DNA from: Candidatus Hebobacteria bacterium
GTDB lineage: Bacteria; Armatimonadota; Hebobacteria; Hebobacterales; Hebobacteraceae
DNA length: 36,263 nt
Assembly (NCBI GenBank): GCA_029821495.1
Contig: JALGTG010000010.1
Location: 6,083 to 42,345, forward strand
Direction: 5' to 3'
Shown here: piece after piece, positions 1 through 8,139 of the stretch
Position numbering within the stretch: position 1 is the first letter of the stretch
How the letters are laid out: the number at the start of each line of letters is the position of its first letter
Notes under the pieces: generated by a model
The model's input: the letters and a program-made list of their open reading frames with translations, nothing else
Database searches by the model: none
What the model was told of the DNA's origin: nothing
Position numbers and translations under genes: made by a program

Positions 1-130
1 GGCCGGACCGCGCTCACGCCCCCAGATCGCCCATCAGAGCCCACAGCGTAGAGCCGCGTGGCCGGGCCCGCGTCCAGCGGCCGCCGCCCGACCTGCCGTC
101 AGCGGGCCGGGGGATCTCAGGCCCTTTCAC

Positions 131-159
131 TTGTAGCGGCACTCGAAATAGGGTATAGA
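131..159 (+). promoter_or_regulatory. Putative sigma-70-type promoter of topA
   Basis: TTGTAG at 131-136 and TATAGA at 154-159 are separated by 17 bases. This would place transcription initiation near 166, just ahead of the topA start at 177. The bases before it (1-130) hold no recognisable gene. A frame open from base 1 to a TAG at 49-51 could be the tail of an upstream gene, but it is too short to identify. Confidence 0.45.
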
Positions 160-176
160 GTCACCGGAAGATAGCC

Positions 177-2306
177 ATGCCCAAGTCCCTCATCATAGTA
201 GAGTCACCCGCGAAGACCCGCACCATTGGCCGGTTCTTGGGAGACAAGTACCACCTCGCGGCTTCCATGGGCCACGTGCGCGACCTCCCCAAGTCGAAGC
301 TCGGAGTGGATGTCGAGCACGACTTCAAGCCCGAGTACGTCAACCTACGCGACCGCGCCCCCGCCCTCAAGAAGCTCCGAGAGGCCGTCGCCAAAGCCGA
401 CGAAGTCTACCTCGCCACCGACCCCGACCGCGAGGGTGAGGCCATTGCCTGGCATCTCGCCGAGGCCCTCAAGGTCAAGGCCCCCAAGCGCATTGAATTC
501 AACGAGATCACACGCTCCGCAGTCACTCACGCGCTCGACCACCCGCGCACCATTGATCCCAACCGCGTCGACGCCCAGCAAGCTCGCCGCATCCTCGACC
601 GCCTCGTGGGCTACAGCCTCAGCCCGCTCCTCCAGCGCAAGATGGGCAAATGGCGGCTCAGCGCCGGCCGCGTCCAGTCCGTCGCCGTTCGCCTCATCTG
701 CGAGCGCGAAAGGGAGATCCAGGCCTTCGTCCCCGAGGAGTTCTGGGATGTCACCGCCGATGTCACCCCCGGCCGCATCGAAGACGCCTTCCGCGTCAAA
801 CTCGTCGAGAAAGACGGCAAGAAGCTCAAGATTGCCGACCATGCCGAGGCCCAGCAGGCCGCTGCCGAGATTTGGGAATCGGCCTTGCGCGTGGCCCACG
901 TCAAGGAGTCGAAGCAGGCCCGCCGGCCGCCCCCGCCCTTCATCACCAGCACCCTCCAGCAGGACGCCGCCAACCGGCTCGGCCTATCCGCCCGGCAAAC
1001 CATGCGCATCGCCCAGCAGCTCTACGAAGGCATCGAGTCCGGCGACGAGGGCCCGGTCGGCCTCATCACCTACATGCGCACCGACTCCCCCCGGGTCGCG
1101 CCGGAGGCCCAGACTGCCGCCCGCAAAGTCATCGCGGCCCAGTTTGGCGAGGACTACCTCCCGAAGAGCCCTCGCCGGTATGCCTCCCGCCGGGGTGCCC
1201 AGGAAGCTCACGAGGCCATTCGCCCGACCTACCCGGAGCGCACGCCAGACCAGGTCGCTCCCTTCCTCGACGACCGGCAGCGGCGCCTCTACGAGCTCAT
1301 CTGGAACCGGTTCATATCCAGCCAGATGGCCGACCTCCGGCTTCTCATCAATGCCGTGGACGTGTCCGCCGGCGCCTACCTCCTCCGCGGGCGCGGCGTC
1401 AAAGTCCTGTTCCCCGGCTTCACCCGCGTCTATCCCACCCGCGACGTCGAGGTCACCGTCCCCGACCTAACGGAGGGTCAGTGGCTCGACGCCGTCAGTC
1501 TGACCGCCCTTCAGCGTTTCACAGAGCCGCCCCCCCGCTACAGCGAGGCCAGCCTCGTGCGCGCCTTGGAGGCCAACGGCATCGGGCGGCCGAGCACCTA
1601 TGCTCCCATCATCGGCACCATCCAGGATCGCGGCTATGTCTACCTTGAGGAGAAGCGGTTTCGCCCGACTGACCTCGGCTTCGTCGTCACCGATCAGCTC
1701 GTCGCCCACTTCCCCGACATCATCAACGTCGAGTTCACCGCCGACATGGAAAGCCAGCTCGACCGGATCGAGGAGGGCAAGGCCGATTGGGTGGGAACGC
1801 TCCGCACCTTCTACGGCCCTTTCTCGCAGTCCGTCGAGCAGGCCGACGAGAAAATGGAGAAGATGACCGTTAAGCCCCAGGAGACCGACGAAGTCTGCGA
1901 GGAGTGCGGCAAGCCGATGCTCCTCCGCGTCGGCCGCCGCGGCCCCTTCCTCGCTTGCTCCGGCTATCCCGACTGCAAACACACTCGGCCCGCGCCCGGC
2001 TCCAAGGAGGAAGAGCGCGCCAACAAACCTCCGCCCGAGCCCACCGACCAGGTCTGCGAGAAATGCGGCAGTCCCATGGTCATCCGCACCGGCCGCCGCG
2101 GCCGCTTCCTCGCCTGCTCCGCCTTCCCCAAGTGCAAGAACACCCGGCCCCTCCCGGAAGAAGAAGCCAGGCTCACCAAGCTCGCCGAAGGCCAGACCTG
2201 CGACCTCTGCGGCAAACCCATGGCCGTCCGTCAAGGCCGCTTCGGCCCCTTCCTCGGCTGCACCGGTTACCCGGACTGCAAAGGCCTAAAGCGGCTGCCT
2301 AAGTAG
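177..2306 (+). CDS. topA: DNA topoisomerase I (type IA)
   Basis: This enzyme relaxes negatively supercoiled DNA by transient single-strand cleavage through a 5'-phosphotyrosine. The N-terminal Toprim domain shows IIVESPAKTRTIGRFL at the start and the acidic DPDREGEAIAWHL motif near residue 80. The catalytic tyrosine is in LITYMRTDSPRVA (about Y299). A core motif ERGIGRPSTYA-like segment appears as GIGRPSTYAPII. The C-terminus carries three consecutive four-cysteine zinc ribbons (CEECGKPM, CEKCGSPM, CDLCGKPM), each ending in a CxGYPDC-like or CSAFPKC segment. At 709 residues it has the normal length for a bacterial TopA with three ribbons. The ATG at 177 is preceded by GGAAG and fits the conserved MPKSLIIVESP start. 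It stands as its own transcription unit before the asd promoter. Confidence 0.98.
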   Translation: MPKSLIIVESPAKTRTIGRFLGDKYHLAASMGHVRDLPKSKLGVDVEHDFKPEYVNLRDRAPALKKLREAVAKADEVYLATDPDREGEAIAWHLAEALKVKAPKRIEFNEITRSAVTHALDHPRTIDPNRVDAQQARRILDRLVGYSLSPLLQRKMGKWRLSAGRVQSVAVRLICEREREIQAFVPEEFWDVTADVTPGRIEDAFRVKLVEKDGKKLKIADHAEAQQAAAEIWESALRVAHVKESKQARRPPPPFITSTLQQDAANRLGLSARQTMRIAQQLYEGIESGDEGPVGLITYMRTDSPRVAPEAQTAARKVIAAQFGEDYLPKSPRRYASRRGAQEAHEAIRPTYPERTPDQVAPFLDDRQRRLYELIWNRFISSQMADLRLLINAVDVSAGAYLLRGRGVKVLFPGFTRVYPTRDVEVTVPDLTEGQWLDAVSLTALQRFTEPPPRYSEASLVRALEANGIGRPSTYAPIIGTIQDRGYVYLEEKRFRPTDLGFVVTDQLVAHFPDIINVEFTADMESQLDRIEEGKADWVGTLRTFYGPFSQSVEQADEKMEKMTVKPQETDEVCEECGKPMLLRVGRRGPFLACSGYPDCKHTRPAPGSKEEERANKPPPEPTDQVCEKCGSPMVIRTGRRGRFLACSAFPKCKNTRPLPEEEARLTKLAEGQTCDLCGKPMAVRQGRFGPFLGCTGYPDCKGLKRLPK

Positions 2307-2440
2307 CACAATCGCAACCGGCGGCAGTCGCGCTGCGGCGCCTCCCGTGTCTAGCGCACTCCCCCGGCACAGCCATCCCGCCACCACCTTGTTGAGCAGC
2401 GCGCTGTGGCTCCCTGCGGCTCATCTCAGCGACCTGCAGC

Positions 2441-2470
2441 TTGACACTCGCCGAAGGCCGATGCTATCAT
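2441..2470 (+). promoter_or_regulatory. Strong sigma-70-type promoter of the asd operon
   Basis: A perfect TTGACA at 2441-2446 is followed after 18 bases by TATCAT at 2465-2470. The -10 is preceded by TGC, giving an extended -10 (TGCTATCAT). Transcription would start near 2477, followed by the Shine-Dalgarno GGAGGA and the GTG start of asd at 2505. The same TGCTATMAT -10 occurs ahead of trpS, pyrF and rpmB in this window. Confidence 0.75.
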
Positions 2471-2504
2471 CCCCCCGACCTCACTGCGGAGGACTACGCG
2501 AAAC

Positions 2505-3641
2505 GTGGTGGCAACCTCGGAGCGATATCGTGTCGCTGTCGTCGGCGTCCGCGCGGTCGGGCGAGAGATGCTCCGCGTCCTCCGCCAGCGCAACTTCCCC
2601 ATCGAGTCACTCCGTGTCTTCGCCACCCGCGAGCGCGACATCGCCGTGGACGGCGAAAGCTATCACGTCGAAGTGATAAACGAGGACGCCTTCGACGAGA
2701 TCGAGCTCGCCTTCTTCGCGGGCGGCGACAAGCGCGAGGGCCACTTCGGTCCGGTCGCCGCCGAGCGCGGCGCCATCGTCATCGACAACGGTGACGCCTT
2801 CCGCCTCGATCCGGACGTACCCCTCGTCGTCCCGGAAGTCAACCCCGACGCGCTGCGCGGCCACGCCAATCTCATCGCCAACCCGAACTGCTCTACCATC
2901 CAGTTCGTCGTTGCGCTCAAGCCCCTCCACGACGCCGCCGGCCTCAAGCGCGCCGTCGTCGCCACCTACCAATCCGTCTCAGGCCGCGGCACCTCCCCCG
3001 AGGGCAACGACCCCGTGGAGCAGCTTCGGCGCGAGATGGCCGCACTCTGCGAGCGGGTCGCCGGCCCCGCCTCCTCCGGCCTCCCCGAGGAGAGGCTTCA
3101 CGACGTCATCGAGGCCGCCTCCCGAGACTGCCGCAGCGTGGTAACCGACCCCACCCTCTTCCCCCATCCCATTGCCGCCAACCTCATCCCTCACATATCC
3201 GGCTTCCTCGAAGATGGATACTCCAAGGAGGAAGTGAAGCTAGTAAACGAGACCCGCAAGATACTCGCCGCGCCCGACCTGAGAATCACCGCCACAGCGG
3301 TTCGCGTGCCCGTCTTCAACTCCCACGCAGAAGCCGTGAACCTGGAGTTCGACCGGCCCATCTCGGCCGACCAAGCCCGAGGCATCCTCGCACAGGCCCC
3401 CGGCGTTGTCGTGCTGGACGATCCCGCCTCCGCCGAATACCCGGTGCCCCTCGATGCCTCCGGCATGGACGAAGTGTTCGTCGGGCGCATCCGAGAGGAC
3501 CACACAGTGCCTTACGGCCTCAACCTCTGGGTTGTGTCCGACAATCTCCGCAAGGGCGCCGCGCTCAACGCCATCCAGATCGCAGAGAAGATGGTCGAGA
3601 TGAAGCTCCTGCCCGCTACCAATAGGACTGCCGCAGCATGA
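2505..3641 (+). CDS. asd: Aspartate-semialdehyde dehydrogenase
   Basis: This enzyme reduces aspartyl-4-phosphate to aspartate semialdehyde with NADPH, the branch point to lysine/diaminopimelate, threonine and methionine. The catalytic cysteine is in NPNCSTIQ (about C129). YQSVSGRG supplies the conserved glutamine, and RVPVFNSHAEAVNLEF carries the substrate arginine and catalytic histidine. The GTG at 2505 is chosen because GCGGAGGA lies about 10 bases upstream and the Rossmann strand begins directly after it. Oddity: the dinucleotide-binding loop reads VVGVRAVGREM. This is one residue shorter than the usual GATGxVG or GWRGMVG loop. The ATGA overlap with the aspartate kinase start indicates translational coupling. 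The asd-kinase-dapA order matches the Bacillus asd-dapG-dapA operon. Length (378 residues) is slightly above the family norm. Confidence 0.95.
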   Translation: MVATSERYRVAVVGVRAVGREMLRVLRQRNFPIESLRVFATRERDIAVDGESYHVEVINEDAFDEIELAFFAGGDKREGHFGPVAAERGAIVIDNGDAFRLDPDVPLVVPEVNPDALRGHANLIANPNCSTIQFVVALKPLHDAAGLKRAVVATYQSVSGRGTSPEGNDPVEQLRREMAALCERVAGPASSGLPEERLHDVIEAASRDCRSVVTDPTLFPHPIAANLIPHISGFLEDGYSKEEVKLVNETRKILAAPDLRITATAVRVPVFNSHAEAVNLEFDRPISADQARGILAQAPGVVVLDDPASAEYPVPLDASGMDEVFVGRIREDHTVPYGLNLWVVSDNLRKGAALNAIQIAEKMVEMKLLPATNRTAAA

Positions 3642-4906
3642 AGGTCATCGTCCAGAAATTCGGCGGAACCTGCGTCGAGTCGGAGGACAACCAGCTCCTC
3701 AGCGCGGAGCGCATCATGGAGGCCAAGGACCGCGGCCTCTACCCCGTCGTCGTTGTCTCCGCAATGGGCCGGGAAGGTCAGCCCTACTCCACCGTCGAGT
3801 TGGTCAAGACTGTCAGCCGTGTAGGCAGCTCTCAGCGCCCCATCGAGGCACGAGAGCTCGACCTGCTGATGTCCTGCGGCGAGATTATCTCCACCGTTGC
3901 CATGGCTCATCTCCTTCGCTCGAAGGGATACGAGACCATCGCCTTCAGCGGAGGCCAGGCCGCGCTCATCACCGACCACTACTTCGGCCACGCACACATC
4001 GTCCGCATCGAGCCACACCACCTCCTCGCCGCCCTCCAGGACGGCTACATGGTCTTCGTCGCCGGCTTCCAGGGCGTTACCGAGCGCCACGAGATCACCA
4101 CCCTCGGTGCCGGCGGCAGCGACTACACCGCAGTAGCGCTCAGCCGCGTCATCAGCGAAATCCCTGCTCTTCCCTTCGGCGAGGAACTCGAGCTCGAACC
4201 CCTCCACATGTTCAAAGAAGTGAACGGCATCATGACTGCCAACCCCAGGAGCCTCGACGACAGCGAGGGAGCGCCGCCGCGCACCCTTCCCAGTCTCACC
4301 TACGACGAATGCGTGTCCATGTCCCGGCTCGGCTCCCAAGTGCTCCAGCAGCAGGCGGTCGAAATGGCGCGCAAGTACCGCATCCCCCTCGTCGTGCGCA
4401 ACTTCCGCCAGGCCGACAGCCCCCGTTCCGAAGTCGGCCTCCAGTCCCCCGCGGCCCCCGACGACCGCGCCACCGCCATTGTGGACCAGCCCAGGCTACT
4501 CGTCTTCGACCTAACCGCAGAGGACCCCCGTCTCCCCCAGCAGATGGAGGAGCGCCTGGAGAGGGCCCGCCTGACGCGCTATCAGGTGTCCACCGACGCG
4601 CCCGAAAGCCGCTTCGCCGTACTGCCGACCAAGTACCGCGACGCGAAGACCATCATCGAGCAAGTGCTGGCCTCCCTGGATCTGTCCGCTGACATCAACG
4701 ATGGCGACTTCGCCCTCGTTTCCGTCGTCGGAGAGGCGCTGCGCCAGCGGCTGGACGAATGGGCCGAGCGCGCCCATCAGGTGCTTGCAGACAGCGGCAT
4801 CGAGGTGCACGGCGCCTCCCAGGACGCCATCAGCCTCTCCTATCTCGTCCCCGAGAGCCAGCGCAGGAAGGCCGTAAGAGCCCTCCATCAGGGCCTCGTG
4901 CTCTGA
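3638..4906 (+). CDS. lysC: Aspartate kinase (DapG-like)
   Basis: This enzyme phosphorylates aspartate, the committed step of the aspartate amino-acid family. The N-terminus KVIVQKFGGTC is the kinase signature (KFGGT), followed by VVVSAMGREGQPYST and LLMSCGEIIST. These resemble the diaminopimelate-sensitive DapG of Bacillus, as does the asd-kinase-dapA order. The kinase domain spans roughly residues 1-270. Two ACT-type regulatory domains follow; the second is clear (FALVSVVGEALRQ, then ISLSYLVPE). Some usually conserved positions differ: GSDYTAVAL, VNGIMTANPR where DVDGVxTADPR is usual, and VLQQQAVE where VLHPRAVE is usual. It starts inside the asd stop codon. Feedback inhibition by a pathway end product through the ACT domains is likely from family knowledge. 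The name dapG would be equally appropriate. Confidence 0.9.
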   Translation: MKVIVQKFGGTCVESEDNQLLSAERIMEAKDRGLYPVVVVSAMGREGQPYSTVELVKTVSRVGSSQRPIEARELDLLMSCGEIISTVAMAHLLRSKGYETIAFSGGQAALITDHYFGHAHIVRIEPHHLLAALQDGYMVFVAGFQGVTERHEITTLGAGGSDYTAVALSRVISEIPALPFGEELELEPLHMFKEVNGIMTANPRSLDDSEGAPPRTLPSLTYDECVSMSRLGSQVLQQQAVEMARKYRIPLVVRNFRQADSPRSEVGLQSPAAPDDRATAIVDQPRLLVFDLTAEDPRLPQQMEERLERARLTRYQVSTDAPESRFAVLPTKYRDAKTIIEQVLASLDLSADINDGDFALVSVVGEALRQRLDEWAERAHQVLADSGIEVHGASQDAISLSYLVPESQRRKAVRALHQGLVL

Positions 4907-4939
4907 CCGTCAGCCCAGCCCGACCAGGAGGTGACAGGC

Positions 4940-5821
4940 GTGCCCATTGACCTCAGAGGCGTCTTTGCCCCCAACATCACGCCTTTCTCTGCACAATCGG
5001 TTGACGAGTCCGCCCTCCGGCGGGTCCTCGACTACCTCATCGACGCGGGCATCAACGGGCTCGTCCCCTGTGGCACAACCGGCGAGTCGGCGACCCTCAC
5101 TCACGAAGAGCACCAGAAGGTCATCGAGATCACGGTTCACCACGCGGCCGGCCGTGTTCCCGTCATCGCCGGGACCGGCTCCAACAGCACCGCCGAAGCC
5201 ATCGAGCTCACCAAGCACGCCGAGAGCGTCGGCGCCGACGCCGCGCTCCTCATCTGCCCCTACTACAACCGCCCCACCCAGGCGGGGCTCATCGCCCACT
5301 TCACAGAGGTCGCCCGCACTACCTCCCTCCCCCTCATCCTGTACAACATCCCCGGCCGAACCGGCGTCAACATGGAAGCCGCCACCACCGCTCAACTCTC
5401 CCGAGCCCCCAACATCATCGGCATAAAGGAAGCCAGCGGCGACCTCAAGCAGGTCGCCGAGATCATCCGCCTTGTGGAACCTGGCTTCGCCCTTCTCAGC
5501 GGCGACGGCAACCTAACTTTCCTCGTCTGCTGCCTGGGCGGAGTCGGCGGCATCCTCGCCGATGCTCACATCCGCCCCGGCGAGTGGCGCCGCATGGTCG
5601 AGTTGATCGCGGCCGGACAGGTTCAGGAGGCACGGGAAATCCACTACCGCCTTCTCCCCATCACCCGCGCCCTGTTCCTCGAAACCAACCCGGCCCCCGT
5701 CAAGGCCGCCCTCGAGCTCATGGGCATCGCATCCGCGGAAACGCGCCTCCCCCTCCTGCCCGCGACCGATGCCTGCCGGGCCGCCCTACGAGAGGAGTTG
5801 GACGAGCTTGGGCTCCTCTGA
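4940..5821 (+). CDS. dapA: 4-hydroxy-tetrahydrodipicolinate synthase
   Basis: This enzyme condenses pyruvate with aspartate semialdehyde, the first step committed to diaminopimelate and lysine. It is a class I aldolase-type TIM barrel of 293 residues. The Schiff-base lysine is in IIGIKEASGD (K163). The threonine pair is in PCGTTGES, and the tyrosines are in YYNRP and LYNIPGRTG. The ORF track starts at GTG 4931. That GTG is itself part of an ideal Shine-Dalgarno (AGGAGG at 4926-4931), so the GTG at 4940, eight bases downstream, is the better start and gives MPIDLRGVFAPNITPF. It lies 33 bases after the kinase stop and is third in the asd operon. Confidence 0.97.
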   Translation: MPIDLRGVFAPNITPFSAQSVDESALRRVLDYLIDAGINGLVPCGTTGESATLTHEEHQKVIEITVHHAAGRVPVIAGTGSNSTAEAIELTKHAESVGADAALLICPYYNRPTQAGLIAHFTEVARTTSLPLILYNIPGRTGVNMEAATTAQLSRAPNIIGIKEASGDLKQVAEIIRLVEPGFALLSGDGNLTFLVCCLGGVGGILADAHIRPGEWRRMVELIAAGQVQEAREIHYRLLPITRALFLETNPAPVKAALELMGIASAETRLPLLPATDACRAALREELDELGLL

Positions 5822-6407
5822 TAGCCTCGACCCCCTGGAGGAACTTCACGCGCAGATCCGGCGGTGCCGTCGCTGCTCTCTGAGCGGCGTCCGCACCAAA
5901 GCCGTGCCCGGTGAGGGAGCCTCCGACGCCTCAGTCATGTTCGTCGGCGAGGCCCCGGGCGGCGACGAGGACAAGCAGGGCCGTCCCTTCGTCGGCCCCG
6001 CCGGTCGCCTCCTCACCAATCTCCTCAAGGGCATTGGCCTCGGCCGCCCCCAGGTCTTCATTACCAACATCGTCAAGTGCCGCCCGCCCCGAAACCGCGA
6101 CCCCAACGCCGACGAGATCGCCGCCTGCAACGAGCACCTGCTCACGCAGATCGCGATTATCACCCCCAAGGTCATATGCACCCTCGGCCGCTTCGCCGGC
6201 CAGACCCTCATAGACAAGGACCTCTCCATCACTCGGGAACACGGACGACCCAGGCGCATCAGCGGCATCCTTTACGTGCCCCTCTATCACCCCGCCGCCG
6301 CCCTCCACCAGGCCAACTTGATCGACGCCATTGAGGCCGACATGCGCCGCCTCGGCGAGATCCTTGCCGAAGAGCTGGCGACTCCGCGCCCCCAGGCGGC
6401 GAGCTGA
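5769..6407 (+). CDS. Family 4 (iron-sulfur) uracil-DNA glycosylase
   Basis: This enzyme removes uracil from DNA to start base excision repair. Family 4 features: CRRC near the N-terminus, then [27 protein letters not shown] (active-site GEAPG and the PFVG segment). Next come [13 protein letters not shown] and ACNEHLL, which with CRRC supply the four cysteines of the 4Fe-4S cluster. The C-terminal motif is [10 protein letters not shown], with the catalytic-region histidine. The start is uncertain. The ATG at 5769 overlaps dapA by 53 bases and lacks a Shine-Dalgarno. An in-frame TTG at 5808, preceded by AGGAG with a 10-base spacer, overlaps dapA by only 14 bases and may be the true start. It is apparently co-transcribed with dapA, and the next gene starts one base after its stop. 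Confidence 0.93.
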   Translation: MPAGPPYERSWTSLGSSDSLDPLEELHAQIRRCRRCSLSGVRTKAVPGEGASDASVMFVGEAPGGDEDKQGRPFVGPAGRLLTNLLKGIGLGRPQVFITNIVKCRPPRNRDPNADEIAACNEHLLTQIAIITPKVICTLGRFAGQTLIDKDLSITREHGRPRRISGILYVPLYHPAAALHQANLIDAIEADMRRLGEILAEELATPRPQAAS

Positions 6408-6408
6408 C

Positions 6409-7197
6409 ATGCCCGGCCAGGCCGCCCTCAACCTCACCACCCTCGGGTCCGCACCCTTCGAGACCAAGCTCTACGCAGCAGCCACCGCGGGCTTCACAGC
6501 CGTTGGCCTCTCCCGGGAGGAGGCCGAGCGCCTCGACGAGGAAGGCGCACAAGAACTCCGCCTCAGCGACCTCGCTCTCTCCGATATCATGGCCCTCGCC
6601 GACTGGATGTCCTCCGACACCACCTCCCGCACCGTAGGCATGGCCCGCGCGGAATCCACATTCGAGCTCGCCTCCCGCCTCGACTGCTCCATCGTCATCG
6701 CATGGCCGTCGCCGGGGCCCGCCGAGCCGGTCGCCGCGGCCGAGGCCTTCGCAGAGCTGTGCCGGCTCGCACACCCCTTCCACGTGCGCGTCGGCCTCGA
6801 GTTCCTGGGACACTGCGAGTCCGTCTCCGACCTCGCATCCGCTTGGGAGATCGTCGACCTGTCCGAAGCGCCCAATGGCGGCCTCGTCATCGACACCTTC
6901 CACTTCCACCAGGGCCGATCCGCGCTCGAGATGATCGAGCCCGTCGCCCCCGACAAGATTCTCCTCGTCCAGGTCAGCGACGCCGCTGACATACCTCACC
7001 ACCACCTCCGGGATCGCCACCGCGTCTACCCCGGCTCGGGAGCCATCCCCCTCGAGTCGCTCCTCGGCGCCATCCGCGCCAAGGGCTACTCCGGCCACTA
7101 CTCCCTCGAACTCCCCAACGAACGCTACTGGCAGGAAGACCCTGTCCTCGTCGCACGTGAGGGCATGCGGTCCCTCCGCCGCCTCGAGATAACCTAA
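6409..7197 (+). CDS. Xylose isomerase-like TIM barrel protein (sugar phosphate isomerase/epimerase family)
   Basis: This 262-residue protein belongs to the AP_endonuc_2/xylose isomerase-like TIM barrel superfamily. Conserved elements are VGLEFLGH (metal-ligand glutamate strand), LVIDTFHFHQG (DxxH ligand pair), ILLVQVSDA, and YPGSGAIPLESLLGAIRAKGYSGHYSLEL (final glutamate strand). These match sugar epimerase/isomerase members rather than endonuclease IV. The exact substrate cannot be told. The ORF track extends upstream to 6331, but the ATG at 6409 sits one base after the glycosylase stop and starts the recognisable fold. It lies between a DNA glycosylase and a translin homologue in a tight operon, so a nucleic-acid role should not be excluded. 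Confidence 0.8.
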   Translation: MPGQAALNLTTLGSAPFETKLYAAATAGFTAVGLSREEAERLDEEGAQELRLSDLALSDIMALADWMSSDTTSRTVGMARAESTFELASRLDCSIVIAWPSPGPAEPVAAAEAFAELCRLAHPFHVRVGLEFLGHCESVSDLASAWEIVDLSEAPNGGLVIDTFHFHQGRSALEMIEPVAPDKILLVQVSDAADIPHHHLRDRHRVYPGSGAIPLESLLGAIRAKGYSGHYSLELPNERYWQEDPVLVAREGMRSLRRLEIT

Positions 7198-7208
7198 GGA
7201 GAACGCCC

Positions 7209-7904
7209 GTGAAGCCAACCTTACTCCCCGAACTGCAACCCATCTGCGACCGAATCCGCGAGAACTTCGACGCCAAGGACTCCGCACGCGAGAAGGGCCT
7301 CTCCCGCTGCCGCGCGGTCATCCGCAACAGCGCCAATGCCATCCGCGCCATCCATCGCGGTGAGTTCGACGACGCCGAGGTCCTCATGAAAGAGAGCGCC
7401 GACATCCTCCGTGAGGTGGACCGCGTGCTCGAAGACCACCCCGGCGTCCACTACGCCGGCTTCGTCCACGACGCCCACAAGGAGCACGCCGAGGCGCACC
7501 AGACCCTCGCCCTCATCCGCGGCAACCCGCTTCCCGCCCCTGACGATCTGGGAGTCGGCTACCCTGCCTACCTCAACGCCCTCGGCGAAGCCGTCGGCGA
7601 GCTTCGCCGCCACGCTCTCGACCGCATTCGCCACAACGACCGGGACTGGGGCGAGCGCGTCCTCTCTGCCATGGACGAGATCTACTACGCAATGGCCTCC
7701 TTCGACTACCCCCCCGCCGTCTCCGGCGGCCTCAAGCGCACCTGCGACGTCACCCGCTCCCTCATCGAGCGCACCCGCGGCGACGTCACCAATGCCATCC
7801 GCCAGCAGCGCCTCGAAACCTCCCTCACCGAACTCGAGGACCGGCTGAAGAAATCACCCCAGCAGCGACTCGAAATCAAAGGAACGCCCATAGAAGAGGA
7901 GTGA
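7209..7904 (+). CDS. Translin family protein (prokaryotic translin/TRAX homologue)
   Basis: Translin and TRAX are all-helical proteins that bind single-stranded nucleic acid. In eukaryotes and some archaea they form octameric RNases (C3PO). This 231-residue protein shows the prokaryotic family pattern: an N-terminal helical region, HKEHAEAHQTLALIRG, YPAYLNALGEAVGELRRHALDRI, a DEIYYAM helix, then GLKRTCDVTRSLIERTRGDVT near the C-terminus. Databases often label such proteins haloacid dehalogenases, but no HAD motif is present. The GTG at 7209 is preceded by AAGGAGA with ideal spacing. It follows the TIM barrel gene by 11 bases and is the last gene before a palindrome-rich gap, so it probably ends the asd-to-translin operon. 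Confidence 0.8.
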   Translation: MKPTLLPELQPICDRIRENFDAKDSAREKGLSRCRAVIRNSANAIRAIHRGEFDDAEVLMKESADILREVDRVLEDHPGVHYAGFVHDAHKEHAEAHQTLALIRGNPLPAPDDLGVGYPAYLNALGEAVGELRRHALDRIRHNDRDWGERVLSAMDEIYYAMASFDYPPAVSGGLKRTCDVTRSLIERTRGDVTNAIRQQRLETSLTELEDRLKKSPQQRLEIKGTPIEEE

Positions 7905-7922
7905 GCCTGCCGGCGCACCGGT

Positions 7923-7946
7923 GTTTCGGGACTGAAGTCCCGAAAC
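7923..7946. repeat. Perfect 11-bp hairpin after the translin gene
   Basis: GTTTCGGGACT at 7923-7933 and AGTCCCGAAAC at 7936-7946 form a perfect 11-bp stem with a two-base GA centre. No run of T follows, so a classical intrinsic terminator is unlikely. It lies 19 bases after the translin stop codon and leads a cluster of palindromic repeats. Confidence 0.8.
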
Positions 7947-7963
7947 GAGTCCCGCGCGCCCGA

Positions 7964-7990
7964 GGTGGCGGCCCGAAGGCCTTAGCCACC
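7964..7990. repeat. GGTGGC...TTAGCCACC palindromic element, copy 1
   Basis: GGTGGC at 7964-7969 pairs with GCCACC at 7985-7990 around the inner sequence GGCCCGAAGGCCTTA. The same unit recurs at 16099-16125 and, with a different inner hairpin, at 34667-34696. In those two copies it is followed by GTGTCTCCTGCC. Confidence 0.8.
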
Positions 7991-8033
7991 CGTCCCCTGC
8001 GCTCAGCTGTGGCCGGCCGTGTTCCTGCCCTCG

Positions 8034-8062
8034 TTGCGCCTCCCAAACCCCTGTGCTATAAT
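8034..8062 (+). promoter_or_regulatory. Sigma-70-type promoter of trpS
   Basis: TTGCGC at 8034-8039 and a consensus TATAAT at 8057-8062 are spaced 17 bases apart. The -10 is extended by TGC (TGCTATAAT). Transcription would begin near 8069, leaving a leader of about 80 bases that contains the hairpin at 8096-8139. Confidence 0.7.
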
Positions 8063-8090
8063 CCCCCTCGCCACCGCCCGAGCACAATAG

Positions 8091-8139
8091 GGTAGGGCAG
8101 GAGCTTGTTTACCCGGGCCTCATCGCAGGGTCTCCTGCC
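8091..8139. repeat. GGCAGGAG/CTCCTGCC composite palindrome in the trpS leader
   Basis: GGCAGGAG at 8096-8103 pairs with CTCCTGCC at 8132-8139. The loop contains CTTGTTTACCCGGGCCT and then CGCAGGG, with an inner ACCC/GGGT pairing. A near-identical unit lies at 35899-35942. This copy ends only 12 bases before the trpS ATG and sits beside its Shine-Dalgarno TGAGGAG, so it would be transcribed as a leader hairpin. Confidence 0.8.

Noticed and set aside
1-51. Frame open from the first base to a TAG, possible tail of an upstream gene
   Set aside because: Only 16 codons with no recognisable motif; cannot be told from chance.
650-1648. 332-residue + strand ORF inside topA
   Set aside because: Arg/Pro-rich shadow of topA in another frame, caused by high GC and few stops; topA itself has all family motifs.
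6409-7197. TIM barrel protein as endonuclease IV next to the uracil glycosylase
   Set aside because: The DTFHFH, VSDA and PGSG motifs match sugar isomerase/epimerase members, and the full set of zinc ligands of endonuclease IV is not apparent.
6259-7287. 342-residue minus-strand ORF over the TIM barrel gene
   Set aside because: Low-complexity antisense shadow; the + strand frame has conserved motifs and a Shine-Dalgarno.
7923-7946. Intrinsic terminator after the translin gene
   Set aside because: Strong hairpin but no T-run on either strand; listed as a repeat instead.
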